Source: a virus. Taken from it: 62,048 bases of DNA. The notes under the pieces are model-generated. The model saw only the letters and a list, made by a program, of their open reading frames with translations. It was not told the DNA's origin and did not search any database. The DNA lies in the IMG/VR virus record IMGVR_UViG_3300027856_000009, positions 1-62,048 of that record. One strand, 5' to 3'. The first letter of the stretch is position 1. The number at the start of each line of letters is the position of its first letter. Of this stretch, positions 29,635-37,096 are shown piece after piece. Made by a program: the position numbers and the translations under genes.

Positions 29635-30363
29635 ATGTCTATTCGAGTAAGCGAGGCCCGTACTGCTACGGGGCGCCATTATCCGTTGACCCGCATCGGA
29701 CCGTTCGTCCGATCCGTCCGCAAGGACCGGAACCTACCGCAATGGAAAGTTGCCAAAGAGTGGGCCGCGCTCGGAGGCAACATCCGAGACACGCAGTCGA
29801 TCGTCTCCGAAGTGGAGACGAGCAAGAGCACGCCGGACGAAGACCTGCTGCTTGTAATCGCGCAGTGGGTGGGCGGTAACGCGCCGTTGTACACCCTCCC
29901 CGGCGAGCGCCCGCCGAAGAAGGTCACGCTCGCCGTGCTCATGGAGTGGCGCGACAAGGATCTCGCCGAGCGCAAGGCGTGGGCCGTGGAAGGTCGGAAG
30001 CGCGGCGCGCGAAAGAGCGGCGCGCGGCGGACCGCCAACGCGAGGAAGGAAGCCGAGAAGCGGCGCAAGCTGACTGCTATTCGTACGGCTGCGACTCAGC
30101 AAGCGCTGCGAGAGGCGAACATGGCGCAGCCCGATCCCGTCGTTCAGCGAATCGTCAACAACCTGCACGGCGAGGGTGAGGAGGTCGAGACCGCCGCACG
30201 GGAGCCCGGTGCCCGGAGCAAGATCGCGGTGACGAGCCGTGACAGCGACCTGGAAGAGATGCGCGCGATGGTGCGCGTCACCGACGTGCTGACGCCGCTC
30301 TCCAACGAATCGCGAGCGAAGGTTCTGTCGTGGGCCGCGCGCGTGCTCGGAGTCGAGCTGTGA
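29635..30363 (+). CDS. Helix-turn-helix protein, candidate regulator
   Basis: 242 residues from the ATG at 29635, which has GGAGA 9 bases upstream (an ATG at 29608 is also possible). Residues 20-80 (GPFVRSVRKDRNLPQWKVAK, then TQSIVSEVETSKSTPDEDLL and LVIAQWVGG) follow a Cro/CI-type helix-turn-helix. A Lys/Arg/Ala-rich coiled linker (about 95-160) and a C-terminal helical region follow. Of the DNA-binding proteins here this is the best candidate for a palindrome-binding repressor, but no data link it to the site. Confidence 0.7.
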   Translation: MSIRVSEARTATGRHYPLTRIGPFVRSVRKDRNLPQWKVAKEWAALGGNIRDTQSIVSEVETSKSTPDEDLLLVIAQWVGGNAPLYTLPGERPPKKVTLAVLMEWRDKDLAERKAWAVEGRKRGARKSGARRTANARKEAEKRRKLTAIRTAATQQALREANMAQPDPVVQRIVNNLHGEGEEVETAAREPGARSKIAVTSRDSDLEEMRAMVRVTDVLTPLSNESRAKVLSWAARVLGVEL

Positions 30364-30470
30364 CCGAACCAGGGGGAGAAGTCCGACTGCACGACGGTGT
30401 CGAAATCACCTCGCTGGACCAGTACCTGGAGCTGCTTGGGCTCCCGGATCCCTGGGTGCCCGCGTCTTGA
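30360..30470 (+). CDS. 36-residue protein coupled to the HTH gene
   Basis: GTG in a GTGA overlap; product begins MTEPGGEVRLHDGVEITSLD and continues QYLELLGLPDPWVPAS. Acidic and well coupled. It could be a small partner of the HTH protein. Confidence 0.5.
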   Translation: MTEPGGEVRLHDGVEITSLDQYLELLGLPDPWVPAS

Positions 30471-30514
30471 TTTCGCGAGCCGTGGTGGGTTCTTGAGGAG
30501 TGTGTAGGCCACAG

Positions 30515-31222
30515 CTAGTACCAGCTGGGGATCCGCGTACGGATCTTCACTCCTCGCTTGCCGCGCGCCATGATGCGCTTCTTCGCGTCGGTCTTCGAGC
30601 TGGCCTTGACCAGTCCGTAGCGCCCCTCGCTGTCCTCCCAGAAGAACTCCTTGAGCTTCTTCTTGGCGATGGCAGCGCGGCGTTCGGCCAGGTGGCGCTT
30701 CTTCGCGGCGCTGGGCTTCCGGCTCGTGCGCCGCGCAGGCTTCTTGGCGGCCTTCTTCGTGGTGCGGCGCTTTGGCTTCTTCGGCCAGCCATGCTTCTCG
30801 CGAGCCCCCTCCTTCTTCAGCTCCGCCGCAAGCCACGGATCGTCCTTGGCGATCTCGCGAAGCGCCTTGTCGACCTCCTTGTCGAGCTGCGCCGCGCTCA
30901 GCCGCTTCGGCTTCGGCTTCATGACGCCGATGGCCTTCCCTCCGGCGCTGGGCGTCTTCGGCCCGATGCCCTTGCCCATCGAGCGCACGAGGTCTTCCGA
31001 GAGGACCGCGGGGACGCCCAGGTCACGAGCCTTGCTGACCTTTGTCCTCCCGGGACGGGTGCCGATGATGAGCAGGTCGGTGGTGAGCTGCACGCCCCCC
31101 TGCACGTTGATGCCGCGCTTGCCGAACGCGGCCACGACCTTCTTCCGCGGGGCCACTGTCGTACCCGTGAGCACGACGTTGTTGATGCGGTACTTCTTGC
31201 CGGCGATGGTCAGCGTGGCCAC
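30515..31222 (-). CDS. BRCT-domain protein with Lys/Arg-rich tail
   Basis: 235 residues from a GTG. The first 85 residues form a BRCT domain of the DNA-ligase/RFC1 type: VVLTGTTVAPRKKVVAAF, then GINVQGGVQLTTDLLIIG, KVSKARDLGVPAVLSEDLV. The middle and C-terminus are rich in Lys/Arg (KKPKRRTTKKAAKKPARRTS). BRCT domains of this class bind DNA ends or phosphopeptides, and here it may tether the basic tail to particular DNA. A free-standing BRCT with a histone-like tail is unusual for a phage. Confidence 0.8.
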   Translation of the reverse strand: MATLTIAGKKYRINNVVLTGTTVAPRKKVVAAFGKRGINVQGGVQLTTDLLIIGTRPGRTKVSKARDLGVPAVLSEDLVRSMGKGIGPKTPSAGGKAIGVMKPKPKRLSAAQLDKEVDKALREIAKDDPWLAAELKKEGAREKHGWPKKPKRRTTKKAAKKPARRTSRKPSAAKKRHLAERRAAIAKKKLKEFFWEDSEGRYGLVKASSKTDAKKRIMARGKRGVKIRTRIPSWY

Positions 31223-31224
31223 GA

Positions 31225-31698
31225 CTACCGCCGCTGCAGGAACTGGTCGATCGCGTAGCCGGCGACGGCGCCACCGAGCGCACCGAGCATCCGGTTCTTG
31301 ACGAGCAGCGCGCCAGCGACGGCGCCACCACCGACGGCCAGGGCCATCCGCGGTACGCGCTGGGCCTCGCGGGTCATCTGCTCACCGACCTCGACGGCAG
31401 CCTGGTCCAGGTCCCTGACCGCCGCCTCGGCGGCGCTCCGGTCCTCCTGGAAGAGCTGGCGTGGGCGACCGCTGGGATCGACGTCGACCATGACGTTCTC
31501 GGAGCCGGGCGGGCTCACGATGTAGGCGCGCGCGCCGAGCCGGCGGTGGGCCATGATCATGGCGTCCATGGCGCCGGCCATGGTCTCGTAGGTGTTCGGG
31601 CCCGGGTCGCGGGTCTGCCCCTGGACGACCAGCTCGAAGAAGATGGGCTCGTCGCCGTTGCCGTTGCCGTTTGTCCCGAGGGACCGGTGGTAGGTCAT
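31225..31698 (-). CDS. MTYHRSLG-start membrane protein
   Basis: 157 residues from the ATG at 31698, with AGGAG upstream. The N-terminus MTYHRSLGTNGNGNG is a variant of the MSYxxG tag with an Asn-Gly linker. A soluble domain (about 20-100) with IVSPPGSENVMVDVDPSGRP is followed by a glycine-zipper membrane segment (MALAVGGGAVAGALLV, MLGALGGAVAGYAIDQFL) and a short basic end. Probably a structural membrane protein. TAG stop lies just before the BRCT gene. Confidence 0.72.
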   Translation of the reverse strand: MTYHRSLGTNGNGNGDEPIFFELVVQGQTRDPGPNTYETMAGAMDAMIMAHRRLGARAYIVSPPGSENVMVDVDPSGRPRQLFQEDRSAAEAAVRDLDQAAVEVGEQMTREAQRVPRMALAVGGGAVAGALLVKNRMLGALGGAVAGYAIDQFLQRR

Positions 31699-31748
31699 GG
31701 ATGCTCTCCTGGTAGTCCAGGCGCCCCGTAGCCCCGCCAGGGTAGCAC

Positions 31749-31904
31749 TCAGAGGGCGCAGGGCTCCAGCCGGTTGACAGCGGGGGGCTTGCTCCAGCCG
31801 GCTTCGAGATCGATGACGAGGTGGTCGTCGCCCAGCTCCTCGGCTTCCTCGGCCGCGACCTTCAGCGCCTCCCGATAGTCTTGGCAGAGAACGGTGCTCC
31901 TCAC
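31749..31904 (-). CDS. Small acidic protein
   Basis: 51 residues from a GTG overlapping the previous stop (GTGA): MRSTVLCQDYREALKVAAEE, then AEELGDDHLVIDLEAGW and a Pro-containing end. Helix followed by a strand. No family recognised. Confidence 0.5.
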   Translation of the reverse strand: MRSTVLCQDYREALKVAAEEAEELGDDHLVIDLEAGWSKPPAVNRLEPCAL

Positions 31905-32038
31905 TCGTGCCCCTGGGCGCCACGGCACGGCCCGTCGCAGAACACGCAGCACTCGCAGTGATGCTTCTGGCACTTCTGGCACTTCACCGGGAGCTTCGTT
32001 TCCTGTGTCGGCTCGTCGTCGCGCTCGGTCTCCGACAT
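31901..32038 (-). CDS. Tiny Cys-rich zinc-knuckle-like protein
   Basis: 45 residues from the ATG at 32038. An acidic N-terminus is followed by eight closely packed metal ligands, VKCQKCQKHHCECCVFCDGP plus CRGAQGH. Seven cysteines and three histidines in about 25 residues must bind metal or redox-react. It is divergent from the zinc-motif protein at 32110, across the operator at 32074-32084. Confidence 0.65.
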   Translation of the reverse strand: MSETERDDEPTQETKLPVKCQKCQKHHCECCVFCDGPCRGAQGHE

Positions 32039-32066
32039 GGCGGGATCGTATCACGATAGTGCGTCG

Positions 32067-32102
32067 AAACTACTTGTCTGACAACGCGCCGATGCGTATG
32101 GT
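32067..32102. promoter_or_regulatory. Bidirectional operator promoter
   Basis: The perfect palindrome TTGTCTGACAA lies at 32074-32084. Plus strand: TTGTCT (32074-32079), exact 17-base spacer, TATGGT (32097-32102), then 7 bases to the ATG at 32110, a leaderless layout. Minus strand: TAGTTT (32067-32072) is a possible -10 with no good -35, followed by the conserved TTCGACGCACTAT block. Confidence 0.68.
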
Positions 32103-32109
32103 CTTCGGC

Positions 32110-32532
32110 ATGTTCGAGCGTGGCCAACTCGTGATGGTGCGCCTGCGAGCGCGCGACAAACCGGTGAAGGCAGAGGTAGTGCTCGACGTTGGTGACGAGA
32201 CCGTGCTGGTGGACCCCTACGGCGACCCCACGCGGTTCGCACGGGTCCCCCGACGCGCCGTCACGAACGGGGTGCAGCAGGAGCCCCCGCGCGCCAAGAA
32301 GACACCCGTGTTCACGCCGCACGAACTACCGTCCGTGACCGCCCTGAGCTGCATGGAGACCGACCACGGGTGGTGTGCTACGCAGGTCCAGGCGCGGAAG
32401 CTGACGAAGGCGGAGGTGATCGCCGGGGTCTGGACCCTGTGCGGTACCTGGGCCGAGTCGCGGACGCTGCCGCTGAAGCGTGAACCCACCTGCCCCGAGT
32501 GCCGGGCGCAGCTGAAGATGGAGCCGACGTGA
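32110..32532 (+). CDS. Protein with C-terminal CPEC motif
   Basis: 140 residues from the ATG 7 bases behind the TATGGT box. The N-terminal third is a small beta domain (GQLVMVRLRARDKPVKAEVV, then VLVDPYGD). The C-terminal part has a set of cysteines (ALSCMETDHGWC, TLCGTW, TCPECRAQL) that look like a zinc site. The longer frame upstream reads across the promoter and is unlikely. Confidence 0.6.
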   Translation: MFERGQLVMVRLRARDKPVKAEVVLDVGDETVLVDPYGDPTRFARVPRRAVTNGVQQEPPRAKKTPVFTPHELPSVTALSCMETDHGWCATQVQARKLTKAEVIAGVWTLCGTWAESRTLPLKREPTCPECRAQLKMEPT

Positions 32533-32852
32533 CTGCCGCCACCAAGATGTACCAGTTCGAGCGCAAAGACCTCGTCGAGGCACTGCGTGAGACGGTGGGT
32601 GCCGAGCCCACGGTCTGGGAGTGCGAGTGCGACTGCAACGGGCAGTTTGCGTTCGTCCGTGACGACCGCGCGCTCTGGTTCGCGTCGGCGCTCAACATCC
32701 ATCCGACGATCAACATCGTGGGGATGCAGAACGAGGTCGAGCTGACGACCTTTCTGATGTTGCTGGCCATCAGCCTCAACGAGGAGACGATGGTCCCGCT
32801 CGCCGCCGCGGTGCGTGCTGCGTGGGAGCAGAAGGAGCAGACCCCCTCCTAG
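32529..32852 (+). CDS. Small protein, unknown function
   Basis: 107 residues from a GTG in a GTGA overlap. Sequence ECECDCNGQFAFV contains three alternating cysteines. A C-terminal helix (VELTTFLMLLAISLNEE) is amphipathic. Converges with the SNF2-type helicase gene, whose stop overlaps by four bases. Confidence 0.6.
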   Translation: MTAATKMYQFERKDLVEALRETVGAEPTVWECECDCNGQFAFVRDDRALWFASALNIHPTINIVGMQNEVELTTFLMLLAISLNEETMVPLAAAVRAAWEQKEQTPS

Positions 32853-35410
32853 AGCGGGTCGTACCAGGAGTCGAGCGCGTCTGCGGTGACCTCTTCTTCG
32901 GCACGGTTCGGCTCCAGCCGCTCGACCTCTTCGCCGTAGACGTCGACCCAGTCGCCATCCTCGTCGAGGTCGTCGTCGGACTCGCCGTAGATGGAGTTGG
33001 GCTCCATGTGGCGGTCGAACTCCCGGTTGCCGGTGAGGGGGAACGCGCCGGGGTTCTCGAACACCTCGTCGGCCTCGGGATCGTCGAACGTCATCGCGGC
33101 GCCCTCTTCGCTCCCGAGGTCTTCGTTGTCGAACGCCTCGCCCACGAGCGCCGAAGCGTCGTCGAGGATGTCGGAGAGCCCGCAGATGAATCCGGCGGCC
33201 ATTCCGATCATCTCGCCGAAGACGAGCATGGACGCCATCTCGGAGGACAGGTCGACACCGTCGATGGCGCCGGCCGCTGTGACTGACTTTTCCATGAGGA
33301 GCATGGCGAGTTTGGCGTCGATGGTTCCTGCGCCGTCTAGGTAGACGATCTTGCAGGTGTTCGTCTGGCTGAGCCGGTGAATACGGTCCTCGGCCTGCAC
33401 CTGGTCCGCAGGGCGCCAGAGGCGCTCGAAGAAGACCATGTCCTGGCTACGCGTGAGCGTGGTCCCCGTCGCGATGTGGATCGAGTAGAGGATGACGTCG
33501 AGGTCGCCCCGTACCTGGAAGTCGTCGATGGCCTTCTGGCGTGCCGTCTTGGACATGCCACCCATCACCTTCCCGTAGCGGATGGGGCGGGGGATCGAGG
33601 GGAGCTTGGCGTTGACGCGGCCGCCTTTCTGGCCACGCTCTCGTCGCTTCACGATTTCGTGGTTCTCGTTGATCGCGTCGAGCGCGCTGGCGATTGCCGT
33701 GAACGCCTGCTTGTGGACGCCCATGACGACGAGGGGGCGCTGTGTCGAGGTAAAGAACTCGACGATGTAGTTGGTCGTCGCAGCCGCCTTCCCGACGGCG
33801 CTGATCTGCCGAAGCCGCGTCAGCTCCGTCAGGGCCGCTGCGCGCTGCGCTCTTGCGACCGCCTGGGCGCCGCCGTTGCGCTGCACCCACGCCATGAAGT
33901 TGGCGGCAGCCTCCGCGTACATCTTGCGGAACTTCGGGGACAGCGAGACCTCGCGCGTCGAGCGCTCTTTCGGGGGCAGCTCCGTGAGCACCTCCGCTTT
34001 CGTGTGGCGGACCATGAAGATGTTCTTGATGCGCGCGTGCAGCTCCTGCACGTTCGTGCGCCCGTTGGCGTTGAAGCCGAAGCGCCCCTTGTGGCCGCCG
34101 CAGTAGCGTTTCCAGAAGTTGAGCTGGGCGTACGGGCCGCCCCAAATCTGGTTGTCGATGAAGTAGAGGAGCGGGTACAGCTCTTTCGTTCGGTTCAGGA
34201 TGGGGGTGCCGGTCAGCAAGATCGGACGACCGCCCGGCGGCATGCCGAAGCGCAGGTCGTGGAACGCCTTGGTGCGCCGCGAGGTCTTGCCCGGACCCAT
34301 CTGGATTTCGGTCTTCCGCGACTCCTTGTTGAAGCGCGTCTGGAACGTCTTGAGATAGTGCGCTTCGTCGGCGATGACGGTCTTGTTCTGGCGCGCGAGC
34401 AGCCACTCGATGTGGCTGTGCAAGATGTCGTAGTTGATGACGATGACGTCGGCACGGCGCGCTATCTCGTCGACCATTTCGGGGCGCCCGCCCTCGATCT
34501 CGGCGACCGTAAGCTCGGGCCTGAACTTCGAGTACTCTTTGCCCCAGTTGACCTTCAGGAGCGCGGGGACGACGGCGACGGCCGGGGGGACCGTGCAGAC
34601 GATGGCGGTGAGCGTCTTGCCGAGTCCCATCTCGTCAGCGACCAGGCCACCGCCCCAGTGCAACTGTGCCTCCTCGACCTCCGCATGCCCGACCAAGAAG
34701 GTCTGCCCGTCGGCACTCTCGAAGCCGTAGCGCGAGCCTCCCGTGTGCTTGTCCTTGCCGATCCAGAACACGCGCCCTTGCGCCCCCTCGTCGGGCCCGG
34801 AGATGATGCGGACCTCTGTGCCCTTCCCGAACGCCTGGCCCGGCGCCGTCGGTGGCCCGATGGATGCGGACTTCGGGCGCATGATGAAGTCGATCGACTC
34901 CATCTGGAACGGGTACGGCCAAGCCTTGCCGGTCTCCGGGTTGATGGGAATGTCCGGCATGTAGTCGCCGGTGAGCACCTCTTCGGGCGGTACCACGCCG
35001 CCCGTCTCCTCGATCTCGTGCGCGATCTGTTTGGCCTTCTTGCGCCTCTCGGCCGAGACCTTCTTGCCGCTCATGGTCTCGATCTCGGCGAAGCTGAAGA
35101 AGACGCAGTTGCTCTTCTTCTTCTTGCCGAGCCCGACCCGCTGCTTACCGGGGTCGACCCACTGCACCTTCATCTTCTTGCCGCCCGGGATCGTGACGAG
35201 GTCGCCGACGCGGATGGCATCGATCTCGGGGCCGATCTCGGCAACCTCGCCCGTCTCTTCGGTCGGGTGGCCGACGGGGGGAGTCTCGGGGATCTCCTGT
35301 TCGAGCAGCGGCATCGACGGAAGGGGGAACAGGTTTCCGTCGTCGGCCGCTGCCTGCGGGAGTCCCGTCTCGAAGAGCGCTTCGAGGTCGGTCTCATCGG
35401 CTGGGTTCAT
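32849..35410 (-). CDS. SNF2-family (SMARCAL1-like) DNA translocase/helicase
   Basis: 853 residues from the ATG at 35410 (a GTG at 35416 also fits). Residues 60-250 hold two small barrel-like segments (IRVGDLVTIPGGKKMKVQWV and GTEVRIISGPDEGAQGRVFW) before the motor. SF2/SNF2 motifs are clear: I VADEMGLGKTLTAIV, Ia VVPALLKVNWGKEY, II VIADEAHYLKT, III ILLTGTPILNRTKELYPLL, V VILYSIHIATGTTLT and VI ADQVQAEDRIHRLSQTN. Such proteins remodel DNA or forks using ATP. The last 150 residues are acidic. Phages often carry a helicase of this type for replication restart. Confidence 0.93.
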   Translation of the reverse strand: MNPADETDLEALFETGLPQAAADDGNLFPLPSMPLLEQEIPETPPVGHPTEETGEVAEIGPEIDAIRVGDLVTIPGGKKMKVQWVDPGKQRVGLGKKKKSNCVFFSFAEIETMSGKKVSAERRKKAKQIAHEIEETGGVVPPEEVLTGDYMPDIPINPETGKAWPYPFQMESIDFIMRPKSASIGPPTAPGQAFGKGTEVRIISGPDEGAQGRVFWIGKDKHTGGSRYGFESADGQTFLVGHAEVEEAQLHWGGGLVADEMGLGKTLTAIVCTVPPAVAVVPALLKVNWGKEYSKFRPELTVAEIEGGRPEMVDEIARRADVIVINYDILHSHIEWLLARQNKTVIADEAHYLKTFQTRFNKESRKTEIQMGPGKTSRRTKAFHDLRFGMPPGGRPILLTGTPILNRTKELYPLLYFIDNQIWGGPYAQLNFWKRYCGGHKGRFGFNANGRTNVQELHARIKNIFMVRHTKAEVLTELPPKERSTREVSLSPKFRKMYAEAAANFMAWVQRNGGAQAVARAQRAAALTELTRLRQISAVGKAAATTNYIVEFFTSTQRPLVVMGVHKQAFTAIASALDAINENHEIVKRRERGQKGGRVNAKLPSIPRPIRYGKVMGGMSKTARQKAIDDFQVRGDLDVILYSIHIATGTTLTRSQDMVFFERLWRPADQVQAEDRIHRLSQTNTCKIVYLDGAGTIDAKLAMLLMEKSVTAAGAIDGVDLSSEMASMLVFGEMIGMAAGFICGLSDILDDASALVGEAFDNEDLGSEEGAAMTFDDPEADEVFENPGAFPLTGNREFDRHMEPNSIYGESDDDLDEDGDWVDVYGEEVERLEPNRAEEEVTADALDSWYDPL

Positions 35411-35418
35411 GCGCACGG

Positions 35419-36660
35419 CTACTTGTCCTTCACGATGCGGTAACGTCCCGGCTTCTTCTTGCTGTCGACGGTCTCGTACTCGCTGCCCTTGACGAGTCGG
35501 TCAGCGACCTCCTTCGAGAACAGGCGAGAGGTGCCCGTGGAGACGTCGAGGACGCAGACCTTGCCTTCGCGTTCGCGGATCTTCCGCTTGCGGTCTTCGA
35601 CCGTCAGCATCTGGCGCGTGATGCACATCTGGTCGCCGAAGACGCCCGAGATGATGTTCACGACCTGACGCAGGTCGCGCTGGTTGAAGTAGCGCCAGTA
35701 CATCGCCTCAGTCTTGGCCAGCGCGTAGCTCCACGCGCCCTTCTCACCCTCGCGACCGAAGAAGATGTCCTTGTTCTCCCACGCGAGGTCGTTGAACTCC
35801 TGGCTGTAGGGAACGTGAACGCGCATCGCGTGCTCTCCGACAGCCATGACCCGCTTGCGCCGAGCCTGCGTGTCCCACTGCTCGACCTGGTAGTCCGCGG
35901 GCACGTGCTCGAAGACGATGCCCTTCTTCGCGCTCGCCTTCTTCGTCGCCTTCCGCTGCGCTTGGATGTACTTGACCATCTTGGCGCCGTAGAACTCGGT
36001 CATCCGGTTGGCGGCGCCAGGCAGGCCGACGGCACGCGCGAACCGCTGAACGGACGCTACGACCATCCACTTCGGGTCGACCTTCTGGGCAGAGACGACG
36101 TCGCCGTCGAACCCGAACGAGACCGCGCGGCTCGCGTACCAGATGCCGTTCGAGACCATCGTGCGCCGCAGGTCGATGTCGTGACGCCAGGGGGCGTTCG
36201 GGTCGTCGGCGTTGCCGCCCTTCTTCTCCCAGTAGTCGCGCAGAGAGCCGGGGCGTAGCGGCTTCGTCTTGGTGACGATCTCGCCGCCTTGCGCCTTCGT
36301 GCCGTCAGGCAGCTCCTCGCCCTTCTTGAAGATGCGCTCGATGTAGGGCTTGCCCGTCGACGGGTTGAGGATCGGCTCCAGCCACCGCATGGGTTCGATG
36401 AGGGGCGCCTCGCGCATCGCCGCCGCGGCGGCCTCGGGATCGAAGTCACGCTCCATCTGCTGCCAGACGCGCGCGTGGCCGGAGCCGCCGACGTACTTGT
36501 CGTCGCAGATGGGCCCCCACCCGCGCTCCAGGCTCACCGGGTCACGCAGGGGTCGCCCGCAGATGGCGCAGCCCATCCTGAGGAGCTGGGTCGAGATGTC
36601 CTTCTCGTAGCCCTCCGCGTTGCGGGCCAGCTCGTCGGCCAGGTGGTAGTGCAGAGCCAT
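35419..36660 (-). CDS. DUF6011-like zinc finger protein
   Basis: 413 residues. N-terminal MGCAICGRPLRDPVSLERGW, then GPICDDK (about 29-53), is the C-x-x-C-G-R-x-L-x-x-P-x-S-x-x-x-G-x-G-P-x-C finger of the DUF6011 type. The long rest is a soluble domain with segments SFGFDGDVVSAQKVDPKWMV, YRYFNQRDLRQVVNII-like YWRYFNQRDLRQ and ISGVFGDQMCITRQ. Role unknown; coupling to the SNF2 protein suggests they work together. Confidence 0.75.
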   Translation of the reverse strand: MALHYHLADELARNAEGYEKDISTQLLRMGCAICGRPLRDPVSLERGWGPICDDKYVGGSGHARVWQQMERDFDPEAAAAAMREAPLIEPMRWLEPILNPSTGKPYIERIFKKGEELPDGTKAQGGEIVTKTKPLRPGSLRDYWEKKGGNADDPNAPWRHDIDLRRTMVSNGIWYASRAVSFGFDGDVVSAQKVDPKWMVVASVQRFARAVGLPGAANRMTEFYGAKMVKYIQAQRKATKKASAKKGIVFEHVPADYQVEQWDTQARRKRVMAVGEHAMRVHVPYSQEFNDLAWENKDIFFGREGEKGAWSYALAKTEAMYWRYFNQRDLRQVVNIISGVFGDQMCITRQMLTVEDRKRKIREREGKVCVLDVSTGTSRLFSKEVADRLVKGSEYETVDSKKKPGRYRIVKDK

Positions 36661-36672
36661 CAGGAGGCCACC

Positions 36673-37075
36673 TTACTCCGGAGCGTGCGAGAGGGCTACG
36701 ATTGCGCGTGCTACGGCCTCGGGCACCTGGTCGTCAGCAAGCCCCCGCCCCCCGTAGCAGGGCAGACGTGCAGCGACGAAGCAGCGCGTCAGGGTGTCGA
36801 CTGTCTGGTCGGGGTTGAGGCTGTGGTTCAGGAGCGCCATTGCGGCGTTCCGGGCGCGCTCGTGGGCGACCTCTTCCCCGAGGTACCCGCTCCACGCCTC
36901 CGCGATGGCGTGGTAGATGCGGATGGCCATCATCGGTTGCTCCAGATCGACGGGTCTCGGTGCGGCCGGCGGCCCAGTCGAGCACGAACGCCATCATCGT
37001 CTCGTAGAGGTCGTGAAGCTGGATCGTGAAGTTGCGCCACACCTGCTTGCGAGCTTCCTGGTACTCCCTGCGCAG
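36673..37075 (-). pseudogene. Small conserved-type gene split by a +1 frameshift
   Basis: One frame (37075 to about 36955) reads RREYQEARKQVWRNFTIQLH, DLYETMMAFVLDWAAGRTE with strong codon bias. Near 36950 that frame loses coding character. A +1-shifted frame then reads DLEQPMMAIRIYHAIAEAWS, GYLGEEVAHERARNAAMALL down to IVALSHAPE at 36673. Joined, they make one coherent helical protein of about 130 residues. Either a base was gained (mutation or sequencing error at a C-run), or a programmed +1 shift occurs. If separate, the second half starts at the ATG at 36933. Confidence 0.6.
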
Positions 37076-37096
37076 ACTGTGCGTACTTCCGCGGCA

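Noticed and set aside
33377-35443. 688-codon + strand open frame opposite the SNF2-type helicase
   Set aside because: The minus strand frame carries all helicase motifs; the + frame is rich in Arg/Val/Asp/Leu with no recognisable pattern, typical of a shadow in GC-rich DNA.
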